Shown: positions 22,830 through 32,490 of the stretch, piece after piece
Layout of the letters: every line of letters begins with the position of its first letter
How positions within the stretch are numbered: position 1 is the first letter of the stretch
Origin: Anaspis maculata
Lineage: Eukaryota; Arthropoda; Insecta; Coleoptera; Scraptiidae
DNA length: 64,000 nt
Direction: 5' to 3'
Assembly: GCA_949128115.1 (NCBI GenBank)
Contig: OX421964.1
Span: 31,116,177-31,180,176, forward strand
The notes under the pieces: generated by a model
Databases searched by the model: none
Seen by the model: only the letters and a program-made list of their open reading frames with translations
What the model was told of the DNA's origin: nothing
Program-made: the position numbers and the translations under genes

Positions 22830-24400
22830 ACCTGATGCTCTGGTGTTCTCATTTTTCGAATAATACATAGTTGCCACTTATAAACGTAAGCCAAGAAACA
22901 TTCCGTCTTCAATATGCGCCGCCGACATGAAAAAACTGCTAAAAACCGCCCCCAATCACTTAAAAATGAAAAACATAAACCCGAAGACATAGCGATCTGA
23001 TTCATTCGGTATATAAATAGCTGACTAAAAATGGGAAAGGGTAGGCTACTTTTGGTTAGTCGCCGCCCCCATATTCCGCCCCCAAACGAAAAAAAAGTGC
23101 AACTTTCACAAATGTTACTGATTGAGATGTTCCCTTAAACATTTAGGAACTGCCAACTCAAATTGTGCAATATTTGCTCAGCCGAACGCTGCCGCTCCCA
23201 CACGCCGCCCCCCAAAGTAAGAGATAAATGAAAAACATGAACCCAAAGACATAGCGATCTAAGTTTTTCGCTATATGGATAGCTGACTGAAAATGGAAAA
23301 GGATAGGCTACTTTTGATATGGCGCCGCCTCCAGCTTCCGCCCCCAAAAGAAAAAAAGTGCAACTTTCAACAATTTTCACTGATTTAGCTGATAATGTTA
23401 CCTCGAACATTTAGAAACTCTTGACTCAAACTGTGCAAGAATTTCTTTGCCAAACTCTGCCGCTCCCACACGCCGCCCCCAAAGTGAGAGATGAATGTAA
23501 AACATGAACCTGAAGACATAGCGATCTAATTCTCTCACTATATTGATAGCTGACAGAAATTGGAAAAATATAGGCCACTTTTAATTAGCCGCCGCCTCCA
23601 GCTGCCGCCTCCAAACAAAAAAAAATGCAACTTTCACAATTTTCACTGATTGTCATATTTCCCTCACATTTAGAAACTCCCAACTCAAACTGTGCAACAG
23701 TTACTTTGCCGAATGCTGCCGCCCCCACACGCTGCCCTCAAAGTGAGAGAAGAATGAAAAACATAAACCCGAAGACATAACGATCTAATTCTTTCGCTAT
23801 ATGGATAGCTAACTACAAATGGGAAAGAATAGGCTACCTTTGACATGGCGCCGCCTCCAACTTCCACCCCCAAAAGAAAAAAGTGCAATTTTCAATAATT
23901 TCCACTGAATCATTTTAATGTTACCTCAAACATTTAGAAACTCCCAACTCAAACTGTGGAAGAATTTCTTTGCCAAACTCTGCCGCTCCCACACGCCGCG
24001 CCCAAAGTAAGAGATAAATGTGAAACATAACCCTGAAGACATAGTGATCTAATTGTTCCGCTATTATAGATAGCTGACTAAAAATTGGAAGAGATAGGCC
24101 ACTTTTGATTAGTCGCCGCCTCCAGCTCCCGCCCCCAAACAAAAAAAATGCAACTTTCACAATTTTCACTGATTGTCATATTTCCTTGAACATTTAGAAA
24201 CTCTTAACTCAAACTGTGCAACAGTTACTTTGCCGAATGCTGCCACCCCCACACGCTGCCCTCAGAGTAAGAGATAAATGGAAAACATAAACCCGAAGAC
24301 ATAGCGATCTAATTCTTTCGCTATATGGACAGCCGACTAAAAATGGAAAAGAATAGACTACTGTTGAATAGTCGCCGCTCCCAGCTCCCGCCCTCAAACA
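22830..24400. repeat. Six-copy tandem array of about 260-bp units
   Basis: Each unit has 'catttagaaactc', 'caactcaaactgtgcaa', 'cgaagacatagcgatctaa', 'tagctgactaaaaatgg' and a 'cgccgcctccagc' block. The GC-rich blocks fall near 23060, 23323, 23590, 23848, 24112 and 24372, giving a period of about 256-270 bp. The inverted element at 42411-43943 has four such blocks. Frames with 'GAGGGAISKVAYPFPF'-like text are repeat translations. Confidence 0.8.
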
Positions 24401-24448
24401 AACAGAAATAGTGAAAGAAGTGAAAGTGAAAGAATTTTCATTCAAATC

Positions 24449-25132
24449 AAATCAAATATACAGAAGCATCCTTAGTAACACTGTCCATTCGATGAATCAC
24501 AATCACTACCTGGCTCTCCATATTCCCATCAATAGAATTCGACTTATTAGCCAAATAAAGCTCGGTTACCATGCAAAATTGCGACTTTATATAAACAAAA
24601 CCAAACTTGTAATCGACCAAGATGAACCATGTCCTTTCTGTAACACCGGACTCGTCCACGACCTCTTCCATTTGTTTTGCACTTGCCCCATTCTTGCCCA
24701 ACCAAGAAGTCACTGGTTGCTCGGCCAATTAACGGGAATCACATATGAGAACTTCCATTCTATTTTCACAAATCTCGACAAAGAAAAAATCAACAACATC
24801 TACAATTTCGTCTCCGCAGTTACTAAATTTGCAGCACTGATCGAGGAATGAAGGTTCACCCTCTGTTCTGCCTCCCTCTTAAATTAAAACTTTCTCGGCA
24901 CATTTAAAATCCTTATATGTATTTCTTATAGTTTTATAAAACTTCTCTAATATTGGAGATAAAAATATCTTTCGATTGATATGTATTGTGTGTATGGTAT
25001 TGTATTGTTTGGAAACATTTTAAATACTACTGTTGTTGTACATTATTTTTATTATTGAATGCAATTTCTTTTACCTTTGTATACCGAATGGTGAAGACAA
25101 ATATATATTTCTATTCTATTCTATTCTATTCT
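24449..25132 (+). pseudogene. 5'-truncated LINE inserted in the Helitron-like element, ATTCAAATC duplication
   Basis: The open frame to 24851 ends with 'CPFCNTGLVHDLFHLFCTCP', a C-x2-C-x9-H-x4-C zinc knuckle of the kind found at the end of LINE ORF2 proteins, preceded by 'RLISQIKLGYHAKLRL'. A 3' UTR and a TTCTA microsatellite (about 25110-25135) follow. ATTCAAATC lies on both sides (24440-24448, 25133-25141), and the inverted paralogue at 42582-42605 has that site uninterrupted. The upstream Met of the 24411 frame belongs to the host repeat, not to the LINE. Only about 0.7 kb of the 3' end was inserted. Confidence 0.85.
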
Positions 25133-25318
25133 ATTCAAATCCATTTCATTGGCAAGTACCCCATTCTGATAACACAATATCACAATGAGTTTCGAATGAA
25201 GAAAGTGGGCAAGGAATGGTGTTTCTCCTTCAACCAAATTTCTTTACGTTCACAATATGCCTCATTAAGAAAATGCGCTACTGAGACTCACGCACGTGAA
25301 GGCATACTCACTTGTTTT

Positions 25319-25690
25319 TTTTCTGGAAGTCCAGCAAAATATTTGTTGGAGGAAACCAGGCTCAATCCAATACTTCATCTTACAATATTCACTGAACAAC
25401 ACAAGGAGTAGATACCTAACATTACTGAATTTATGTACATCCCAAATGGAATATTAATTGTTCATACTCATTAGCACACCTATCTTTAGCACGCATTAGA
25501 ATTATCTGAAGACAAAAACTGCCTGAACTTTTTAATGCAACAGAAATGGGGATTTCTCAGCAACTGCTCCCCTTCTCGGAAGGAATGGGGGGGGGGCAAG
25601 GTATTGTCGCCTGCAGCTCTTGCTCGCTTCGTTCGCATCGAGAGTCCGAGCGTTCCGGTTCGTGAAAATTGCCATTTCGACCACTGCAGA
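25319..25690. other. No gene seen
   Basis: Unrecognised sequence with an 8-base G run near 25590 and one 'cgttccggttcgtgaaaatt' phrase shared with the minisatellite at 22268. No coding frame can be supported. Confidence 0.35.
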
Positions 25691-25884
25691 CATCATTCTA
25701 TCATTCTGGAAATGGTCATAATTGTCTGGGCGGACCTCAGAATGGATATATCGGGCAAAATCTCAAAACTTTTTTCTGCACGAGTACAATACTTTCCATT
25801 GCATGTTGGGGGGGGGGAGTCAAATTATCGATATATCCGTCTTGAGGTCTCCCAAGACGATTACGATCATTTCCAGAGTGATGC
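25691..25884. mobile_element. 194-bp palindromic MITE
   Basis: The left arm 'catcattctatcattctggaaatgg', with 'gcggacctcagaatggatatatcg', pairs with the right arm 'cgatatatccgtcttgaggtc' and 'catttccagagtgatg'. One arm of the same family is at 6081-6262. There is a run of Gs near the centre. Non-coding. Confidence 0.7.
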
Positions 25885-25905
25885 CTGCCTGTGTGTGTGT
25901 ATCTA

Positions 25906-27051
25906 TACAGGGTGTCCCACGAAGTAACCGACATGGCTTGAGGGTAGATGTACTTTTCCAAGGCAAATCAGAATTTGCATTCGAAATTTTTCTGACGTCT
26001 CCCGTTTCCGATATACAGGGTGATTTATGTGTTCAACCGAAAAGTTTGATTGAGCATATCTTAGGAATACATACATTAATAGAATCTATTGAAATTTCGC
26101 AGGTATATTCTAGAACCAAGAGCTTTTGTAGCGCCCTATTCATTTATAAAATAAATACAGGACCGTACCCAAAATTTTGTTTTTCGAGTTTCTGTTGAAA
26201 AAGTCACCTGTATAGATTTTTTTTCAAAATCTGATGTTATATTTGGAGACTACATAAAAATGCTACAAAATGCGGTTCCTAAATTGTTTGGCACTAATTT
26301 AGCTGAATCGAAAAAAAATTATTAGCAGAAATATTTCAAGAATATTTTAAAATTTCAATTTGAATCAGTGAAACGCTATTCCATATGGTCAAACAAAGTC
26401 ATTATCCAAATTGTGGTGCTCTAACTAACCAAGGATAATTTCAGGAGAATTTTCTGGAAACATGAATTCGGTACCTCAGATTCCTACCCAAATTCATGTT
26501 TCTCGAAAATTCTTCTGAAATTATCCTTGGTTAGTTAGAGCACCGCAATTAAAATAATGACTTTGTTTGACCATCTGGAATAGCGTTTCACTGATTTAAA
26601 TTGAAATTTTTAAAAACATTCCTGAAAAATCTCTGTAATTTTTTTTTCGAATCAGCTGAATTAGTGCCAAACAATTTAGGAACCGCATTTTGTAGCATTT
26701 TCTATTTAGTTTCCGAATATGACATCAGATTGTGAAAAAAAATCTATAGAGAGTGACTTTTTCAACAGAAGCTCGAAAAACATAATTTTGGGTACGGTCC
26801 TGTATTTATTTTATAAATGAATAAGGCGCTACAAAGGCCCTTGCTTTTGGAATACACCTGCAAAATTTCAATCGATTCTATTGATCTATTCCTGAGATAT
26901 GGTCAATCAAATTTTTCGGTAGAACACATGAATCGGAATCGTATATCGGAAACGGAAGACGTCAGAAAAATTTCGAATGCAGATTCTGATTTGCCTTGAA
27001 AAAGTACATATACCCTCAAGCCATGTCAGTTACTTCGTGGGACACCCTGTA
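25906..27051. mobile_element. 1.15-kb fold-back with TACAGGGTGTCCC ends
   Basis: Left end TACAGGGTGTCCCACGAAGT and right end ACTTCGTGGGACACCCTGTA. The arms are almost complete to the centre near 26483, where 'aaggataatttcaggagaatt' pairs with 'aattcttctgaaattatcctt'. TA is probably the target site. One-armed relatives occur at 21834-22140. No transposase is encoded; the longest frame (158 codons from 25722) crosses the boundary and is chance. Confidence 0.8.
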
Positions 27052-27420
27052 TATATGTATAGGTGTCCCGCTTAAAATTCAACCCCCCCCTCCCATAATT
27101 ATTCTTATTGTCAACTAATTTTCGTTGGGCAAAAACTTTTCTTGATTAATTTTTCTTGCATTATTTAATTATAAGTCGAATTTCTGACACGTCAGAAATA
27201 TACAGGGATTTCAGAGATAAAACAAATGTTTAAAAGAGCATGCACCTATGTATTGCTACATATAGAATGAACAACTTTCAACAGAATTCAAAAATATACC
27301 AGGCTCATGTTTTTACTACACAGTTCACAAAGATGCAAGGCGCTTCACTGCTTCAGCGAAAAACCGCCGTTTATATTTTCTTTTGTGGAAAAAACTAATA
27401 CACATCAATATTTGGTCACA
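27052..27420. other. No feature seen
   Basis: It starts with 'aggtgtcccgcttaaaattcaa', reminiscent of the TACAGGGTGTCCC ends, then AT-rich sequence. Possibly another decayed element end. Confidence 0.35.
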
Positions 27421-27424
27421 TTTC

Positions 27425-27610
27425 ATCATATGTCAGAAGAAAGTCTGCTGCCAAAAAATGACAGAAGCTATCCCAAGGAACTTGACTTACAATATGTCAT
27501 TTGAAAGCCCAGAAAAAGTATATCCATAATAGTTGGGAGTATTTTCTCATTTGTCATCTGTCAAATATTGAAAAATGTCAAAGTTGTCGAAATTACACAA
27601 TGGAAGATAC
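27425..27610. repeat. Direct copy of the 5410-5600 repeat
   Basis: Shares 'aaaaatgacagaag', 'atatgtcatttgaaagcc', 'tcatttgtcatctgtcaaat' and 'attgaaaaatgtcaaa' with 5410-5600. Non-coding. Confidence 0.6.
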
Positions 27611-27634
27611 GAGTCAAATCTGCAATTTGAGCTA

Positions 27635-28033
27635 TACAGGTGTCCAGAAAACGGCGAAAAAGCTATGCAGCACGTTGTGGAAGACCCTCCAGGGATTTCC
27701 GAGAAAATGATGAAAAAATACTTCGACTTTCATTTTTGACGCCCTCAAGGGTCAAAAACTGGTCCTTCGAATACTAATTTTTTTATAAATAGTATCTGAC
27801 TTACCTTGTAAAAAAAATCAATACATATCCAGTGGTAGATATTTCTTTCTCAAAATTCTGCTGTCAACAGTAAACAGTTTTCCATCTTTTCCATCTTTTC
27901 CAGTTCCAGGGCCGTCTCTTGATCCTGAATAACCTCAAAAAAGAAAGTCGAAAAATGTTTTCATCATTTTTTCGGAATTCCCTGAAGAGTCCAACGGACT
28001 GGAGAGCTTTCCGCCATTTTCTGTACACCTGTA
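27635..28033. mobile_element. 399-bp fold-back with TACAGGTGT ends
   Basis: Left end TACAGGTGTCCAGAAAACGG and right end CCATTTTCTGTACACCTGTA. The inner pair 'aaaatgatgaaaaaatacttcgactttc' has its reverse complement at 27940-27975. TA is the likely duplication. The spacer includes three 'ttttccatctttt'-like phrases near 27880. Non-coding. Confidence 0.75.
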
Positions 28034-28461
28034 TACACCCTGTATACATACACCATTTCTCAGTGTCCGTTTTCTGATGGCATTTCATGCTATCTGAATC
28101 CATCTGATCACGTACTCTACATTTTGGAATCAGTAAAAGCAGGAGACCGTCAAAGAAACAAGAATAACAAGATTCAAAGAAGTGAACGAGTGCTCAAGCG
28201 ACGAACCCACAATATGTGGTGGAGGTGCAGAAATCAGTGCCATACGCGAGAGAAAAATCGAAAGTAGTAAGTATGTATCCACCTACGAGTAAATACTGAG
28301 TAATGGATATTTGAATTGGAAATGGTCAGATCTATGAAAAAAGTAAGTACCTATAAAAGCTGTATTACATTACAAAACTTTTTATCCAATCCTATTGAAT
28401 AATGCACGCATTATCACACGCATACATGCCTGCATTTTTCAATAAGACTGGATAACGCATA
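28034..28461. other. No gene; short inverted 'aataatgc' motifs
   Basis: It contains 'ttatccaatcctattgaataatgc' and its imperfect reverse complement near 28430-28455, so another small palindrome may lie at 28375-28460. Nothing else is recognised. Confidence 0.35.
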
Positions 28462-28590
28462 TAGTATTCTACTCGCGGGTAATGGCTATTACTCATTTGG
28501 ATGCTTTACGACACTCGCCAAGGCTCGTGTCGGCAAACTGCATCCTCATGAGTAAGAAGCAATCATTACCCGCTTGTTGAATAATATACT
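28462..28590. mobile_element. 129-bp MITE
   Basis: The left arm TAGTATTCTACTCGCGGGTA pairs with the right arm ending 'attacccgcttgttgaataatatacta'. Inner pairs 'attactcatttggatgc' and 'gcatcctcatgagtaa' support a near-complete palindrome. Directly adjacent to the next MITE. Confidence 0.7.
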
Positions 28591-28692
28591 ATTATACAAT
28601 TTTTTGGACGATCTGTTGGAATATTGTATAAAAAAGCAATGAACGTGACTGTTTGATTGACAGATCGTTTCAAAAAATTGTATGATATAATA
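28590..28692. mobile_element. 103-bp MITE
   Basis: The left arm 'attatacaattttttggacgatctgt' pairs with the right arm 'acagatcgtttcaaaaaattgtatgat'. The loop is about 30 bp. Non-coding. Confidence 0.7.
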
Positions 28693-28696
28693 CCAG

Positions 28697-31306
28697 TAGT
28701 ACGTATGAATCCATAGTTGGGAGTTACCATGCCTGTAAAAGTTTGGCCACCCTTTTAAATTTGTTCTTTGAGACCCTTAAAGACATTTAAGAAGGGTGGC
28801 CAAAGTGAGTCTCTGGGAAGTTTTCTGCAGGACACCGGAAACAAGATGGCGGCTCAAAAATATCGGAAACAATTATAACTCGGCCTTTAGTTGACCTACG
28901 AATGAAATTTCAAGAGTTATATTTATGTTCGCCCTTTGGTTGAGAATCATAGATAATAAAAAAAAAATAATGTAGGGTAACAGCACCAGTAAATGAGGGG
29001 ACTACATTTTTTCCCAATATTTTGCAATGTTTCTTTCTAGACTGCACTGACTGCACCTTATGTAATGCACAATTGTTTTTTAAGGCCTTTGAAGGCAATT
29101 TAGACATTTAGACAGGTGGCCAAAGTGAGTTACCGGAAAGTTCGACACAAGGCCCCGAAGACAAGATGGGCGACAAAAATATCGAAATTACATATTATAA
29201 TTCGGCTAATATTTTATATTCAACCTACAAATGAAATGGAAACGATCATCAATGTTTTACCTTTTGTTGATGAATATGATAATTACTTAAAACTGTCAAT
29301 GTTGGGTAACAGCACTAGTAGGTAGTGAATGATAAATTTCTAAAAAAAAAGTCGAGTTTTTTGCAAATTTTTTTTGAGCAATTTGAATCAGAGTAACTCG
29401 GGTCCTTTCGACTCTAAAATGAATACAGCTATTAGACATTGCATCCACGGATTGCTGTATCTCTTCAGTAATTAATCGGGTAATGAATAAATCTCGGAAT
29501 AGATATTGTCACGATGTCTGAAATAATTCGAATGTGCAGGAAAGCCAAAAAACAATGGATTGAGGAGATGTGTAAAGAAGTGGAAGATGAGTGAGAAGTA
29601 GGGAAAACTGACTTATTTTAGGGATATCGAGCCAAGTAACACTGACATCAGAAACGAGGCGGAAGATATTTTGAGCGAAAATAAAGAAAAGGCAGACATG
29701 TGGAAGGGATACTACTTGCGATAGGAAAATTAGGGGGACAAAAAGAATTAGAAAATGCATTAGTAGGTACTGGAAAAAGTAAGAAAAAAGGAATATATGA
29801 AAAACAGTGAAGAAAAGAAATAATGGAATAGTAGGATACCTTTTGGGACACAAAGGACTAGTTCAAGATGTACTTCAGGCGGGGGGGATGAAGAGGAACA
29901 GAAGTAGATCCAGGTAAGATCACTGCTCCTAGACAAGCAATTGGGGATGTAGGATACTTGATATTTGACCTTCAGGGGAATACGTAGGTTAGCACAGGAT
30001 AGGAAGGGATGGAGGTACGCATGCAACTAGTCTTGGAAATGAGAACTTGGTGATTATGATAATGATAATGATGGTCTGTCTTGATCCCCTCGTGCTATAA
30101 AACGAGCGTTTAGTTTAGTTCCATACATTCGTTATTTGGTTGAAGATTTTGTTCACTTGTAGTTGATTATAATAATTATTTCATTCTTGTTCACTTATGA
30201 CAAGAAATATCTGACTTGTGGGATTTAATAATTCTGTGTACATAGTACATGGCGTAAGAGCCGATAGTCTAGTTATTGTTATTTCCAGTCCCGACATTTT
30301 TCATGCATGCATGCGGTCATTGCCGAGGGAAGAAGGAAGAACGCTCTAAGTATTGAGAAAAAATGCGGAATGTGATCATTTACTGGTGCTGTTACTTTAC
30401 ATGCAGATTTTGAAATTACCTTTATTCATAAGCAAGAGATAAAACAATAAATAATCAGACTAATCGCGATGAGTATATATCGTTTAATGAATAATCGTTT
30501 AAATTTTTTTCGTAGGTCGAATATAAGCCGACTTAACTATAATCCGATAGTTTAGACCGCCATCTTGTTTTCGGGAGTTTGCAGGGAACTTCCCCGAGAC
30601 TCACTTTGGCCCTAGGCAGGACAGAGATACACTAGGTTCAGTCAGTACATTGCAAAAAACTCGTTTTTTTTAGAATTTGATCATTTACTACTGGTGCTGT
30701 TACCCTACATTAAGAGTTTTAAGTAATTATTATGTCCATCAACGAAAGGTAAAATACTGATGTAATCGTTTCCATTTTATTTGTAGGCCAAATATAAAAT
30801 ATAAGCCAAATTATATTAATTAATTTCGCTATTTTTGTCGGCCATTTTGTCTTCGGGGCCTTGTGTTAAACTTCCCGGTGGCTCAGTTTGGCCACCTGTC
30901 TAAATTACCTCCAAAGGCCCTGAAAAACAATCATACATTACCTTAGGCGCAGTCAGTGCAGTCAAGAAAAAAGTTACAAAATATTGGGGAAAAGTTCCCT
31001 CATTTACTGGTGCTGTTACCCTACATTATTTTTTTTAATTATCTTTGTTCTTCAACAAAAGGGTGAACATAAATAACCGTCGAAATTTCATTCGTAGGTC
31101 AACTAAAGGCCGAGTTATAATTCTTTCCGATATTTTTGAGCCGCCATCTTGTTTCCGGTGTCCTGCAGGAAACTTTCCAGAGACTCACTTTGGCCACCCT
31201 TCTTGAATGTCTCTAAGGGTCTCAAAGAACAAATTTGAAAGGGTGGCCAAACTTTTACAGACATGGTAACTCCCAACTATAATAACACCAAGATTCATAC
31301 GTACTA
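28697..31306. mobile_element. 2.6-kb fold-back containing repeated internal units
   Basis: Left end TAGTACGTATGAATC and right end GATTCATACGTACTA, flanked by CAG on both sides (28694-28696, 31307-31309). The left arm has two and the right arm three units of about 250-340 bp. Each unit has 'gccatcttgttttcgg' or its complement, 'gaga-ctcactttggcc', 'catttactggtgctgttac' and 'taggtcaa-ataaggccgagtt'. The centre (about 29480-30370) holds non-repeated sequence, including a minus-strand frame of 114 codons at 29509-29853 that I do not recognise. No transposase was found. Confidence 0.75.
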
Positions 31307-31309
31307 CAG

Positions 31310-31919
31310 GTAGGTAAGTCAAGCGAGAAGGGATCAGAAAAATGCGCGGATAGCGCGTTTTATATCAAATCTGTGATGTGTGTAAAATTTTCATGTGAAA
31401 TGACCATAATTTATGAATTAGCTGGCCAATAAAGCCCGGGCTCGTGACACTAATAGCGATAATAATTACTTGAGGAAGATGGTAAATTATGAAAATACAC
31501 CTGTAGTTTGAACGGAGAATTCTGATGACGTTCATCATAAAAATTATTTATAGTGATTAATGCAACTGTTTTCTACTCCCGGCTCAAGAAGTATTTACTA
31601 CATGGAAGGTGTAAAGTACCTACTTGAGACATTCATCGAAGTAGGTAGGTACTTTCTGATGAAAAAAAATATGTTGTGGCATCACAGTATTAGTACTTTC
31701 CCGGCAATAATATATCATTCCAGAAACATAGGTGAGTTTTGGTTCTGGGACTTCTGGGAGGGAAGAAACTAACACTTTGAGCGTCTTGGAAGGCTTTTGT
31801 CTACAGTCATCAGAAAACATTATGGTCTGTGGTCACGTGTCGAGGTCCGTTGGAAAACAAACGAGCAATTCTGGATTTTATCAGGGGAAGTTGATGGAAA
31901 CTAGTTCCACCTCCTGTCA
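31310..31919. other. No gene identified
   Basis: Unrecognised sequence with overlapping short frames on both strands (66-70 codons) and no repeats seen. Confidence 0.35.
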
Positions 31920-31927
31920 TACGTAAA

Positions 31928-32158
31928 CGAGGGGTACACCACTGACGGAATTTTTGTACACCGATTTCCAATGATTTTCCAAGTGATTTCCATTGATTTC
32001 CAAAGATTTCCAATGATTTCCAATGATTTTCAAATGATTTCCAAATGATTTCCTTAATGATTTCCAATGATTTCCAAATGATTTCCAATGATTTCCAAAT
32101 AATTTCCAATGATTTCCATGGAAGTGTACACCAGATTTCCAAGGTGGTTTACCCCTCG
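31928..32158. mobile_element. 231-bp hAT-like MITE built of GATTTCCAAT repeats
   Basis: The termini CGAGGGGTACACCAC and GTGGTTTACCCCTCG are inverted repeats, flanked by a perfect 8-bp duplication TACGTAAA (31920-31927 and 32159-32166). The interior (about 31965-32120) is a degenerate tandem array of a 10-11-bp unit, (A)TGATTTCCAA. An 8-bp duplication is characteristic of hAT elements, so a hAT-derived non-autonomous element is likely. The minus-strand frame of 'SLEIIWK' repeats is a translation of the array. Confidence 0.8.
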
Positions 32159-32179
32159 TACGTAAACCTCATTATTGGG

Positions 32180-32490
32180 TGGGCCCATTGTATCCCCTCC
32201 CAGACCAGCCGAGCTCACTGAGCCACAATGTGGTGCCGGATGTTTGATGGTTGGTTCATCCAAGCACTGGAGCCGATAAGCGCACGGTTGATCTAGACTC
32301 CGTCTTTGACTCCCGAACTGGAGGTGCGAATGTCCGATACATTCACGCCCTGCGTCGGTACGTTCCTGACTTCGTCAACCTCCTTGACCAGGCTGCCGGT
32401 TTTCCTTTACATATTGCCGTACTGCCGGTTACAGGCATGTTATGCTCAGAGGGTTTGCCTAGAACCACCCAAGGAGGAGTTTCAGCCGGC
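32180..32490. repeat. Diverged dispersed repeat shared with 46980-47270
   Basis: 'ctcactgagccacaatgtggtgcc' and 'gatgtttgat', then 'catattgccgtactgccggttacaggc' and 'cagagggtttgcc', match 46980-47270 in the same order. The 137-codon frame (32251-32664) is not kept in register in the other copy, so coding is unlikely. On the minus strand TGGCTCAGTGAGC looks like a pol III A box, but no B box follows at the usual distance. Confidence 0.6.

Larger units (their letters stand above)
22555..25318 (-). mobile_element. Helitron-like non-autonomous element, subfamily B, copy 1
   Basis: The left end TTTTTAGCGCATTTTCC is followed by a GTCC microsatellite (22616-22659), a long tandem array (22830-24400), a LINE insertion and the right end GAAAATGCGCTACTGAG. 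Beyond that lie a hairpin-forming 'actcacgcacgtgaaggc' and CATACTCACTTGTT. The ends are the same as subfamily A (TAGCGCA inverted repeat, hairpin, CTTGTT), but the tandem unit is different. The copy at 42411-43943 is inverted and lacks the LINE. It has no protein of its own; the class is inferred from architecture. Confidence 0.72.

Noticed and set aside
25722..26198. 158-codon frame
   Set aside because: It runs across the boundary between a MITE and a fold-back; its codons are palindrome sequence.
31810..32142. 110-codon SLEIIWK-repeat protein
   Set aside because: It is the translation of the GATTTCCAAT satellite inside a MITE.
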